Assembly: GCA_036736205.1 (NCBI GenBank)
Contig: DAINMX010000181.1
Coordinates: 1-13,857, forward strand
Reading direction: 5' to 3'
DNA length: 13,857 bases
DNA from: XYA12-FULL-58-9 sp001798605
GTDB lineage: Bacteria; Myxococcota; XYA12-FULL-58-9
This document shows positions 1 to 7,697 of the stretch, one piece after another. The notes under the pieces were generated by a model that saw only the letters and a list, made by a program, of their open reading frames with translations, made no database searches and was not told where the DNA came from. The stretch's first letter is position 1. The number at the start of each line of letters is the position of its first letter. Made by a program: the position numbers and the translations under genes.

Positions 1-1344
1 ACCGACGGCATAGATGTACTGGTTGCCCATCACTGCCCAAGCGAGCTTGGGATCCTGGATGTCGGGCTGAAAAACCAATGCCTTGGATTCGCCGACTGTG
101 CGAGTGCTCGAGATGATGCGGATGTTGCGTTTGCCAAGATTGGCCTTGGCCTTCTCCAGGGCCGCGATGAATGCCTCCGGCTTTTCGAGTTCAGCTATGA
201 CGACGATGTGCACCGTGTCCACCAGCGTGCGCAGGGAACGTGTCTGCTCCGCCTGCTCGAGTGCCTTCGTCAGATCTGCGAGGTGGACCGACACGGTGAG
301 CGGCCCCGAGAGGAGCGGCACCACCTCCCGCTCGACGTCGAGACCGACCGCCGCGTAGATTGTTGGCAGCGCCTGGTCGAGCCAGGTTGCCAGTTGGGGT
401 TGGTGGCGCAGAGCAGCCAGGGCCTCTGGGCGTGCGGCGCGCGAAAAGAGCGCAAACACCGCGTCCGCTTCAACCTTTGCGGCCAACTCGCGCACGGGCG
501 CGTGCTGCATGGCCTTGTCGATTCCTGGAACATCGAGGGCGAGGAAAGTGTCAGACGAGAAGCCGTTGGCATCCAAAGTGATGGACGTTGCGGCTCCGGC
601 GCTCAACGGTCCCGGGTTTGACTTGAATACGTCTGTGGCGGCGGTTGCACGAACGAACAATTGAACTGCGCCGCGCCCGGCCTTTTGTGACAACCGGGTG
701 TAGAGCTCATCTCTGTGCAGGGTGGTGGTATCGAGGCTCGCCTGCGCGGAGCCGGTCGTTGTAGCCATTCGTCCCAGCACAGCCTCCCAGGGGTTGCGCC
801 CCGCTTCGCGGGCGAGGAGAACGAACCGGCCCACGTGCGCCCAGTGAAGCACTGGGACAACCTCATCCCCAAACGGTCTTCCTGCGGTCATGGTGGCAAA
901 TCCGTGCAGTTCGGCTTCGGTGAAGCGGTTGGCACCATCCGATTTCTCAATGATCTGTTTGAGCTTGGAGTTGAAAGCTCCGCGATCTTTGAGCTGGATG
1001 ACCAAAATCGGCTCCGTGGTTCCAGGCTCGGTAAACAACAGCGCTCCACCCTGGGGATCGATTCCAAGAGCCGACCATTGTTCGGCCTGCATGGGGTCGA
1101 AGCCGAGCTGGTTCTGGACTGCCTGGCGCATGCGCGTGACCAATGGCCCGCCAACCTTGGCGGTGGCTTTGCCCAGGAAAGCATCGGCGTCGCCCAGGAG
1201 CCTGCCAATCTCAGGGAACCACACCGCCGTGGTCGCGTTGGCACTGGGAATATCAAGAATGTGGTCGGGGCCTGTATCAGTGCAGCCACGACAGGATACG
1301 GCCAACGCCGCGAAGGCCACTAGGAAAAATCGGTTCTTGTGCAT
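1..1344 (-). CDS. Putative lipoprotein, DUF3352-like (partial; C-terminus beyond window)
   Basis: The minus-strand frame is open from an ATG at 1344 to the window edge: 448 codons with no stop. The N-terminus has basic residues, a hydrophobic run (FFLVAFAALAV) and cysteines at 18 and 21, which looks like a lipoprotein signal with a loose lipobox (LAVSC), so export and outer-membrane or periplasmic anchoring are inferred. The rest is soluble alpha/beta-like sequence without a catalytic motif I can recognise. Its overall style (lipoprotein, repeated phrases on loading values against a protein-derived maximum) resembles DUF3352-type proteins of deltaproteobacteria, but that is a weak assignment. 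There is no good Shine-Dalgarno before 1344; an in-frame GTG at 1359 is the alternative. It lies 49 nt downstream of the kinase gene on the same strand and is probably co-transcribed. That it is a real gene is fairly sure; its function is unknown. Confidence 0.72.
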   Translation of the reverse strand, partial: MHKNRFFLVAFAALAVSCRGCTDTGPDHILDIPSANATTAVWFPEIGRLLGDADAFLGKATAKVGGPLVTRMRQAVQNQLGFDPMQAEQWSALGIDPQGGALLFTEPGTTEPILVIQLKDRGAFNSKLKQIIEKSDGANRFTEAELHGFATMTAGRPFGDEVVPVLHWAHVGRFVLLAREAGRNPWEAVLGRMATTTGSAQASLDTTTLHRDELYTRLSQKAGRGAVQLFVRATAATDVFKSNPGPLSAGAATSITLDANGFSSDTFLALDVPGIDKAMQHAPVRELAAKVEADAVFALFSRAARPEALAALRHQPQLATWLDQALPTIYAAVGLDVEREVVPLLSGPLTVSVHLADLTKALEQAEQTRSLRTLVDTVHIVVIAELEKPEAFIAALEKAKANLGKRNIRIISSTRTVGESKALVFQPDIQDPKLAWAVMGNQYIYAVG

Positions 1345-1393
1345 GCCGCGTCGTACCACTGCAGAGGCATGGGTTTCAATGGTAGTGTCCAAA

Positions 1394-4300
1394 TCAGCTG
1401 AGGTTTGGCAGGATACGCACGCTGTGCACGTGAAAGTCTCTGCGAATCTGCTCCGCCTCTCGAGTCGTGAGAAACACGTGGGCCATTGCAGTTGGCATGG
1501 CATTGGCCATGTCGCGCAAGAGCTCCATGGCTCGGGTGAGTTCGGATGCCGCAGCGTTGGTGGGGCCGAGCTGCCCTGCAAGAGCAGCGCGAGCCTCAAC
1601 TTCCAATGGCCGCAGGTGCAGGCGGGCTGCGGTCATCGCGCAGCGTTCGAGTAACGCCATCGCCTGGGGCAACTCGCCCAGAAGCGCTGCCGCCTCGCCG
1701 CGAAGAGCAGTTGCTGTCGGCACGAAGTCGCCGAGTCGGCCCAAACGGACCACCGACCGCAGTTGTTCGGCCAACGTTCTTGCCTGTTCACCGTTCTGTA
1801 ATAGGAGTGCCGAGCGGGTGGCATAGACAAGCGCGAAAGCGAGGTCCGCAGGATCTTGCAATGGTCCGAGAAGTTGGTCGACAATCGCGAAGAGCTCGTG
1901 GGTATCTTCTGCTTTGCCTGCCCGCACTTCCACCCAGGTCAGAATCGCACGTGCCGATGCTGTGAGCGCGGCGTTGGACAGTGATTGACCTGTTTCGAGA
2001 GCGACTGTGATATAGTCTTGCGCTCGCGTCAGGTCACCGAGTCGCGCATATGTGTGTCCGAGCCCCAATGCCGTCGCCGCCTGCCCTCGCATGTCTGATG
2101 TTCGCTCCCTCAGATCAAACGCTGTGTGTAGCGCAATGAGGCTGGCGCGAAAGTCACCATAGCGAGCTCTGACCAAACCAATACGACGCAGGACAACGCT
2201 CTCGTCAGCTCGGGCGTGGCAAACGCGGATGAGCTCGAGGCTTTGCTGGTAATGTCGCAACGCACTTTCCAGGTCGCCCTGGCGGACACAGATGTCGCCC
2301 GTTTCACGCAGCACCAGGCCATGGCGCAATTGATCGCCGCTTTGGCGAGCAATCTGCAATCCGTGTCGTAACGCTTGCCTTGCTGCGCGGAATCGACCTG
2401 CGCGGGCAAAGCCACGTCCCAAAAAGGTGCTTGTCGCCGCGAGGGCAGAGGCATCGTTCTGAGCCCGCGCACGTTGTTGGGCTTGGCGAGCACAACGTAC
2501 CGCTTGGACGATATCACCTTGCTCTTGCCGGAGTCGCGCCAAGTCGAGAAGGAGTTCAATGACTTCCTTTTTTGCATCGAGTTTTTCTAACTCGGCGAGG
2601 GTCGTGAGCAGGATCGCCAGAGCGCCGGTGGTGTCGCCAATCCTCGTCGCCACCAGGCCTTGCAGACGGTGGGCCATGGCAATGAGTCGGCTGTCCGGCT
2701 GCGCTTGCAATAGCTCCAATGCGCGGTTGGCGTGTCGACTGGTCTCCCCTGAGTTGCCGCGTGCATACTCTACGGCACCGAGGCCCAAGGTCGCCTCAAT
2801 GGCAATGAAGCGGTCGCCGCTCTGACTTTGGGGAGAGATCGGCTCCTCGTCAAAGGAAGCTCCTGCGAGCACGGCGCGGTACCATGTCACCGCCTGTGGA
2901 AGCTCCCCGACCCTCTCGAACACTCGGGCCAGCTTCAGCGCGATGGGCGCAGCCTCGCGGGTTTCGTTGCCTACGGTTGCGAGGGCCCGCCGGTAGTACT
3001 CGATGGCGCGGCGGTCGGCGTACAGCGAAGCGGCGCGGTCACCGGCCTCGACCGCAGCCTCGACTGCCGCTTCTCTATGGCTGCCCTTGAGAAGGTGCTC
3101 AACCCGTTCATTGAGGCGTACAGCGCTGTCCGTGTGCAGATGGACGACGTCGGCAGCGCGATCATGCATTCGCATTCTTACGTCTGGCGGGATGCGTTGA
3201 TAGACCTCCGCGAGCACGTGGTGGTTGGCAAAGGAGAAACGAGGGTGTTTGACCGCGGGCGAGGGCTTGAGAATTTCGAGGCGAGCCAGGGTGGCCAGGG
3301 TGCTTCCCGCTTCGGCTGACGCCACCTCGGCAATGGCCGCCGCTGTTGTGGCATCGATGTCGTGACCCACCACCGCCGTTGCCCAAAGGATCTGCAAATG
3401 GTTCGGCTTTGCTTTGTCCACCAGAATTTTCGCCAGGTCGCCGTGACTGGCGGCCTGGTAGCTGCCACCTTTGAATTCGAATGTAGCTCCACTTTTTTGC
3501 ACTGCGCCGCTGCAGAGTAGCCTTGCAAGAGTGTGCTCCACCAAGCTCGGCATGCCTTGACTCTCGCGCGAAAGTCGCGCGAGTGCCGGTTTCGGGATCT
3601 CCATACCGACAAGACGGTGGCGAGCAAGTGCGTTGATTTCACCTTGGCTCAAGGGACCGAGGGTGATGACCTCACCCATGTTTGCGAGGGTGGTGGTGAA
3701 ACTCTCAGAATCCGTTGTCTGCTCTGCGGCGCACACCAACAACAATGGAAGTTTGTTGAGTCTTGCGGCGAGGCTGCGCAGCACCGCGAGCACAACGGGG
3801 GCTGCGAGGTGCAGGTCGTCGACCAACAAAGCGGTGGGACGGTCACCCAACCCTGCGAGGGATGTCGCCACCTGGCCCGCAAATGCGGAAACGTCGGACA
3901 AATGGGCACGGCTACCCAGGAGCCGCGGCGTTGGAGTCGTGGGTTTTGTCTCCAGCTCGCGAGCAATTCGTAGCAGCGCACCCAGCGGCGAGCCGGGTCT
4001 ATCTGTCGTGTGCAACCGCAAGACGCGCATGCCGTCGAGGTTCAGTTGTGTCGAGAGATCGCGCAAGAAAGGAGTTTTGCCGCAACCCACGCCGCCCACC
4101 ACTGATACCACGGCCCCACGATTCTCGCTCTGCACCAACCCTGCGGTGCGCCGCAGACTGCGGATCTGCCGCGAGCGGTGCGAGACAGCCCCGCCTCGGA
4201 GTAACCGCTCTGCAGCGGCGCTCTTGGGGCCTTGGCTCAAGCGCAAACCCTTTTTGCGCGACAGGACATCCGCGGCGACGATGGCATCGGGGAAACGGTT

Positions 4301-5023
4301 GTTTGGATTGGGCTCAATCAGTTGCATGACAAAGTCTGACAGGCCCGCAGGAATCACGGGATTGATGTGATTCGGTGCTGCGAGGTGTCCTTTGTGCTGG
4401 TGGGCAATGTCTTCGAGAGTGCGGGGAACGTCATGAGGCAGAAGCGCTTCATACAGAACCATTCCCAACGAGTAGAGGTCGGCGCGACCATCGATGGCCT
4501 CGCCGCGGCTCACTTCCGGTGCCATGTATGGAAGAGTTCCAGCCGAAGTGGTTGGAACCCCCGCCCGGGCGAGTAAGCCGAAATCGACGAGGCGGACCAT
4601 CGCTCCGGTGCCCTCGCCGACAACCAAGAGGTTCTGCGGTTTCACGTCTCGATGCACCCAGCCGCGCAGATGAATGGTGGCCAGGGCATCGAGTATTTGG
4701 ATGGCGAGAACGCCCAAGGCTGCGGGTTCTGCGTTGAAGTGACCCAAATCAAGACCTTCGACCAACTGCATCGTGAAGTACGGGCGGCGGGTGTGGGTGA
4801 TGCCGAAGTCGAAAGCGCGGATGATATGGGGGTGGTGGAGCTCCGTCAGGCGTTGGAATTCTTGACGATAGCGGCGTATCTGGCCCCGTTGGGTGGCGAT
4901 CTTGAGTGCTCCACGTTCGTTGTGAAAACGGTCGTGGATCTCGACAACGCGAGACTGGGCGCCTCCCCCAAGTTCGCGGATGACTCGAAACCGCGGATCA
5001 ACGCCGAGATTGCTGTTTTCCAC
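1394..5023 (-). CDS. Ser/Thr protein kinase fused to AAA/STAND-type NTPase and TPR repeats
   Basis: 1209 residues from a GTG start. Residues about 12-260 are a Hanks-type kinase: nucleotide loop LGGGAQSRV (third glycine replaced by Ser24), Lys41 in ALKIA, catalytic HRD at 124-126 with KPQN following, DFG at 147-149 and APE at 168-170, so it should be catalytically active. Residues about 280-480 are a P-loop NTPase: Walker A GGVGCGKT (310-317) and Walker B ALLVDDLH (398-405), as in AAA_16/STAND modules. From roughly 660 to 1150 there are about nine or ten TPR-like helical repeats (for example GDLESALRHYQQSLELI). No membrane segment was seen, so it is probably cytoplasmic. Architecture resembles PknK-like and myxobacterial kinases; TPRs likely bind a partner and the NTPase may switch activity (inference). 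The start is uncertain: the best Shine-Dalgarno serves an out-of-frame ATG at 5030. Substrate unknown. Confidence 0.92.
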   Translation of the reverse strand: MENSNLGVDPRFRVIRELGGGAQSRVVEIHDRFHNERGALKIATQRGQIRRYRQEFQRLTELHHPHIIRAFDFGITHTRRPYFTMQLVEGLDLGHFNAEPAALGVLAIQILDALATIHLRGWVHRDVKPQNLLVVGEGTGAMVRLVDFGLLARAGVPTTSAGTLPYMAPEVSRGEAIDGRADLYSLGMVLYEALLPHDVPRTLEDIAHQHKGHLAAPNHINPVIPAGLSDFVMQLIEPNPNNRFPDAIVAADVLSRKKGLRLSQGPKSAAAERLLRGGAVSHRSRQIRSLRRTAGLVQSENRGAVVSVVGGVGCGKTPFLRDLSTQLNLDGMRVLRLHTTDRPGSPLGALLRIARELETKPTTPTPRLLGSRAHLSDVSAFAGQVATSLAGLGDRPTALLVDDLHLAAPVVLAVLRSLAARLNKLPLLLVCAAEQTTDSESFTTTLANMGEVITLGPLSQGEINALARHRLVGMEIPKPALARLSRESQGMPSLVEHTLARLLCSGAVQKSGATFEFKGGSYQAASHGDLAKILVDKAKPNHLQILWATAVVGHDIDATTAAAIAEVASAEAGSTLATLARLEILKPSPAVKHPRFSFANHHVLAEVYQRIPPDVRMRMHDRAADVVHLHTDSAVRLNERVEHLLKGSHREAAVEAAVEAGDRAASLYADRRAIEYYRRALATVGNETREAAPIALKLARVFERVGELPQAVTWYRAVLAGASFDEEPISPQSQSGDRFIAIEATLGLGAVEYARGNSGETSRHANRALELLQAQPDSRLIAMAHRLQGLVATRIGDTTGALAILLTTLAELEKLDAKKEVIELLLDLARLRQEQGDIVQAVRCARQAQQRARAQNDASALAATSTFLGRGFARAGRFRAARQALRHGLQIARQSGDQLRHGLVLRETGDICVRQGDLESALRHYQQSLELIRVCHARADESVVLRRIGLVRARYGDFRASLIALHTAFDLRERTSDMRGQAATALGLGHTYARLGDLTRAQDYITVALETGQSLSNAALTASARAILTWVEVRAGKAEDTHELFAIVDQLLGPLQDPADLAFALVYATRSALLLQNGEQARTLAEQLRSVVRLGRLGDFVPTATALRGEAAALLGELPQAMALLERCAMTAARLHLRPLEVEARAALAGQLGPTNAAASELTRAMELLRDMANAMPTAMAHVFLTTREAEQIRRDFHVHSVRILPNLS

Positions 5024-5027
5024 CCAG

Positions 5028-5042
5028 CATTCGATATCACCT
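5028..5042 (-). promoter_or_regulatory. Ribosome-binding site and ATG out of frame with the kinase start
   Basis: On the minus strand AGGTGA (5042-5037) stands six bases before an ATG at 5030-5028, ideal spacing. That ATG reads only ten codons (MLGGKQQSRR, then TGA) across the kinase start. The in-frame kinase GTG at 5023 is 13 bases from the same AGGTGA. Loss of one G from the GGG at 5025-5023 would join the ATG to the kinase frame as MLVENSN. So this is either a short coupled leader, a recent frameshift or a sequence error. Confidence 0.45.
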
Positions 5043-5113
5043 GGAGCGGGTGGAATTCCACCACCCAGGAGCCCAAGGAGCGTCCTCCTGCGACGGCTGT
5101 TTGGGTAGCTCCG

Positions 5114-6106
5114 CTAGTCTATGAGACGAACCTCCCCAGTGGCAGTCTCCGCCTTGACCACTGTCGTGAGGTCCTTTTCTTGGTTGGCGAGAATGCTCAT
5201 CGCGGCCAGAAACTCTGCATAGAAATTCTTGGACGCAAAGCCCCAGGTCGACTTCTTGTAATTCTCAATCAGATAAATGAGGTCCGTGGATCCCGCCGCG
5301 TTGACTGCTCTTCTCACGCCGTAGGGACCATGGTTGTAGCCTGTGATAGCGAGTGGCCAGCTGCCAAGCATGCGGTAGTTGTCCCGCAACATTTTCGCTG
5401 CGGCGCGAGTTGATTTCTTGACGTCTAGCCGCTCGTCGTTTTTTGCGGAAACATCCAAGCGGAGGGAACGCGCAGTTGCTGGCATCAACTGCCATAAACC
5501 GGCGGCACCTGCTGACGAGCGCGCCCTGGGATTGTACATGGACTCGACGAAGGGTAGGGCACAGATCTCCGTGGGTACCCCTTCCTCTTCGAGAATTGGC
5601 CTAATGTCGTGAAGATAATCCCGTGCGCGCTGTATGCCTGCTTCAAAATGGTCGGCAACACCCCGCTGCGATCGAATTCGCAGCCATGCACCGTTGAGGT
5701 GAGGGGACTCGTTCCCTCCCGCCAAGGTGAGTAGGATCTGGTCTTCGTCATCGAGGGGCACAGGATCTATTTCCAGGCGGCGAAGTCTGTCTCGCAATTC
5801 CAAATTGGCCTTGCGCACAATTTCACGTGCCCGCTCCTCGAGGATGTCTCCAGCTTCGTTCTTGGGCAACTCGAGCACCTGCCAGATGATGTTCATATGT
5901 TCGCGGTCGTGTACGACCACCCGACCGCTGTCGTGTTTGGTGAAGATATCGACCCAGAAACGGACCGCAGGCTCCAGCTCCTCCGGAGCCGGGAAGTGTT
6001 TCGAACCCACAGGGTTGCCATCCATCGCCAAGAGGGTTCCCGGCCAGGCGCGAGCCCCGAGTGGGGCGAAGAGGATGAAGGTGACGAGCGCCGTCAGAAT
6101 ACGCAT
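5114..6106 (-). CDS. Exported lytic murein transglycosylase (SLT/MltD-like)
   Basis: 330 residues if started at the ATG at 6106, which has GAGG nine bases upstream; an in-frame ATG at 6121 would add five residues but has only a weak site. The first about 20 residues (MRILTALVTFILFAPLGARA) are a Sec signal peptide with an AxA cleavage site, so it acts in the periplasm. The C-terminal half is a Slt-type (GH23) domain: the catalytic Glu188 in PFVESMYNP, the GLWQLMPATAR motif (203-213), YNHGPYGVRRA (257-267) and NFYAEFLA (294-301). This fold cleaves the MurNAc-GlcNAc bond of peptidoglycan with formation of 1,6-anhydroMurNAc. There are no LysM repeats, unlike full MltD; the N-terminal about 150 residues are unassigned. 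It is 109 nt downstream of the lipid kinase gene, and its TAG stop is in the same frame as the following protein kinase. A wall-remodelling role fits PBP1A on the other arm. Confidence 0.9.
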   Translation of the reverse strand: MRILTALVTFILFAPLGARAWPGTLLAMDGNPVGSKHFPAPEELEPAVRFWVDIFTKHDSGRVVVHDREHMNIIWQVLELPKNEAGDILEERAREIVRKANLELRDRLRRLEIDPVPLDDEDQILLTLAGGNESPHLNGAWLRIRSQRGVADHFEAGIQRARDYLHDIRPILEEEGVPTEICALPFVESMYNPRARSSAGAAGLWQLMPATARSLRLDVSAKNDERLDVKKSTRAAAKMLRDNYRMLGSWPLAITGYNHGPYGVRRAVNAAGSTDLIYLIENYKKSTWGFASKNFYAEFLAAMSILANQEKDLTTVVKAETATGEVRLID

Positions 6107-6144
6107 GGACGGTAACCTCATTCCGATTGAAAGGGCCGACTGCC

Positions 6145-6153
6145 GTTTCGCAC
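6145..6153. promoter_or_regulatory. GTTTCGCAC box upstream of the transglycosylase gene
   Basis: The 9-mer GTTTCGCAC (GTGCGAAAC on the minus strand) lies about 40 bases before the transglycosylase start. The same 9-mer occurs at 7543-7551 in the divergent promoter region upstream of the lipid kinase. A shared regulator site is inferred; no regulator gene is visible nearby. Confidence 0.3.
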
Positions 6154-6215
6154 GTCAAAGGTTATCATTTTCGATCACAAAAGCCAGTCCGATGGTCGTT
6201 TTGATTCGAAGTGGC

Positions 6216-7355
6216 TCAGCTGGTTGGTCGCGGCTTGTGCATGTCGATGAGCTCGAGCTTATCCTCGGCGATCTTGAGGTCCACTCGGTCTCGCAGGCCC
6301 TGGGCATCGCCCGAGTGTTGGAATGGATAGGGCTTGTCGACCTCTATGGTGACGTCTTCGACCAAGTAGTCCATCAAGGCCTTGGGATTGCGGTAGGTGC
6401 CGTTCCACATACTCGGCAACTGCGGCAGAACGCGAAGGGGCCCGAGGGTGCAAATGCGCAGGTTCATCATGTTTGGCATGATGCGGGCGTAAGGGAACAT
6501 ACGGAAGCCATAGCCATAGAAAGGCGCTGTGCCGGCGGCGACGAGACGTGCCGGTCCCTCCCACAAGGTCGCCCCTGGCTCGATCTCTTCGACACAGTCG
6601 CCACGACGCGAGTCAACGAAGTAGGCGCGACCGCGGTTGACCACTCGAATGGACATCTTCTCCGCCCGGCCAGAGAGGATGCGCGGCACTGTCCGTCCAA
6701 AAACGGTCATGAAGTAGCCGGTGAGATTCTGCATCAACATCTTGAAGATGGGATTTTTTGCCTGGGCCTTGAGACTGTTGTAGTCGTCGAGCAGTTGTGA
6801 GTCGTAGCCCATGCCACCAAAGAAAAACCGTTCGCCGTCCATGTCGATAAGGGGAATCGACTTGGTGCGTCCAGGGACAAAATCGACGATGCGCTGCAGG
6901 TCGCGGGACGCCTTGCCCGCGCCTATGAGGGTGCTCACACCGTTGCCGGTGCCAAGCTTGAGGAATGCAAACCTGGGTTGGCTTAGCAAGGGTTGGGTTT
7001 CGCCGAAGCGGCGATAGCGTTCTGTGCGCCAGTCATTGGATTCCCTGACGTAGCGCTGAACCAGATTGACTACACGCATCAAGGTGCCGTCACCGCCGCC
7101 GCTGACGATGGTGCCGTAGCCACGTTGCACAACTTCTCGCGAAAACTCTTCGGCTTCGTCAATGGAGCGGGTCTCAAAAACGTGCTCCTTGCCAACGATG
7201 TGCGCTAGCCTGCGACGGACTCGATCGGTCACGTGTCGGGCATTGCGATTGAGCAAAACTGCGATCCGTTGGGGATCGGGGGCGAGGACGGGCAGCGCAG
7301 TCGCCAACCCAGGCCAAGCGATCTCCTGCCGCGCTGTGCGGATAGATTCGAGCAT
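6216..7355 (-). CDS. Diacylglycerol/sphingolipid-kinase-family lipid kinase
   Basis: 379 residues from the ATG at 7355, which is preceded by AGGAGG with a seven-base spacer. The frame stays open a further 81 codons upstream, but that stretch is not protein-like and crosses the regulatory region, so the internal start is preferred. The fold is the DAGK catalytic domain: IAVLLNRNAR (31-40), the nucleotide-binding VSGGGDGTLMRVVN (84-97), LKLGTGNGVS further on, and a C-terminal lobe ending HSGDAQG. Family members use ATP to phosphorylate diacylglycerol or related lipids. No signal peptide or membrane helix is seen, so it is probably a peripheral inner-membrane protein on the cytoplasmic side. The exact lipid cannot be told from sequence. 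It is the first gene of the minus-strand group and probably has its promoter in the divergent region. Confidence 0.88.
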   Translation of the reverse strand: MLESIRTARQEIAWPGLATALPVLAPDPQRIAVLLNRNARHVTDRVRRRLAHIVGKEHVFETRSIDEAEEFSREVVQRGYGTIVSGGGDGTLMRVVNLVQRYVRESNDWRTERYRRFGETQPLLSQPRFAFLKLGTGNGVSTLIGAGKASRDLQRIVDFVPGRTKSIPLIDMDGERFFFGGMGYDSQLLDDYNSLKAQAKNPIFKMLMQNLTGYFMTVFGRTVPRILSGRAEKMSIRVVNRGRAYFVDSRRGDCVEEIEPGATLWEGPARLVAAGTAPFYGYGFRMFPYARIMPNMMNLRICTLGPLRVLPQLPSMWNGTYRNPKALMDYLVEDVTIEVDKPYPFQHSGDAQGLRDRVDLKIAEDKLELIDMHKPRPTS

Positions 7356-7697
7356 TGCTTCTCCTCCTGGTGGGTTCCGGCTCCCGACGGCTCGTCCATA
7401 GACGGCCCACGCTGGCTGTCTTGCAAGCAATACTTGTACCAGAACTGCGCGACAAGGTGACAACAGAAAACATAAACAAATCAACAGGTGCTGCCAACGA
7501 CCGGCGTCACAAACGCGAAACCGATTTCGCACTTGAAGCGCGGTGCGAAACAAGATTCGCACCTGCGCAAGGGTTTGTTGAATATTTAATGAATTCAATT
7601 AGTTGTGTCGTGTTCGTCGGCGAGGCCGTGATTGTCGAGGTCAAGCATCAACAAAGCAAATGTTGACGTTGTCTTGGGGCTCGCCTAGGACCAGTCA
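7356..7697. other. Divergent intergenic region
   Basis: This 342-base stretch separates the lipid kinase (minus) from the pseudouridine synthase (plus). Its content is the lipid kinase ribosome-binding site (7363-7368), the inverted-box cluster at 7515-7562, and an AT-rich patch at 7576-7604 that may hold promoter -10 elements for either direction. AGGA at 7687-7690 is the likely ribosome-binding site of the plus-strand gene. No coding sequence of recognisable kind was found in it on either strand. Confidence 0.6.
7515..7562. promoter_or_regulatory. Cluster of inverted TTCGCAC/GTGCGAA boxes (possible operator)
   Basis: TTTCGCAC at 7525-7532 and GTGCGAAA at 7543-7550 form an 8-bp perfect inverted repeat with a ten-base loop. 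ATTCGCAC at 7555-7562 is a third, near-identical box. GCGAAA at 7515-7520 also pairs with TTTCGC at 7525-7530. Such mutually pairing boxes in a divergent promoter region suggest a dimeric transcription factor site; which gene it controls is not shown. An AT-rich patch follows directly. Confidence 0.4.

Noticed and set aside
890..1654. 254-codon open frame on the plus strand
   Set aside because: It is antisense to the lipoprotein and kinase genes and shows no recognisable domain.
4652..5413. 253-codon open frame on the plus strand
   Set aside because: It is antisense to the well-supported kinase and transglycosylase genes.
5727..6800. 357-codon open frame on the plus strand
   Set aside because: It lies opposite the transglycosylase and lipid kinase genes, crosses both and their intergenic gap, and its composition is that of an antisense shadow; no family motif is visible.
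7356..7598. 81-codon N-terminal extension of the lipid kinase, with a hydrophobic run
   Set aside because: The internal ATG at 7355 has AGGAGG at ideal spacing, the family domain starts just after it, and the extension runs through the inverted-box cluster.
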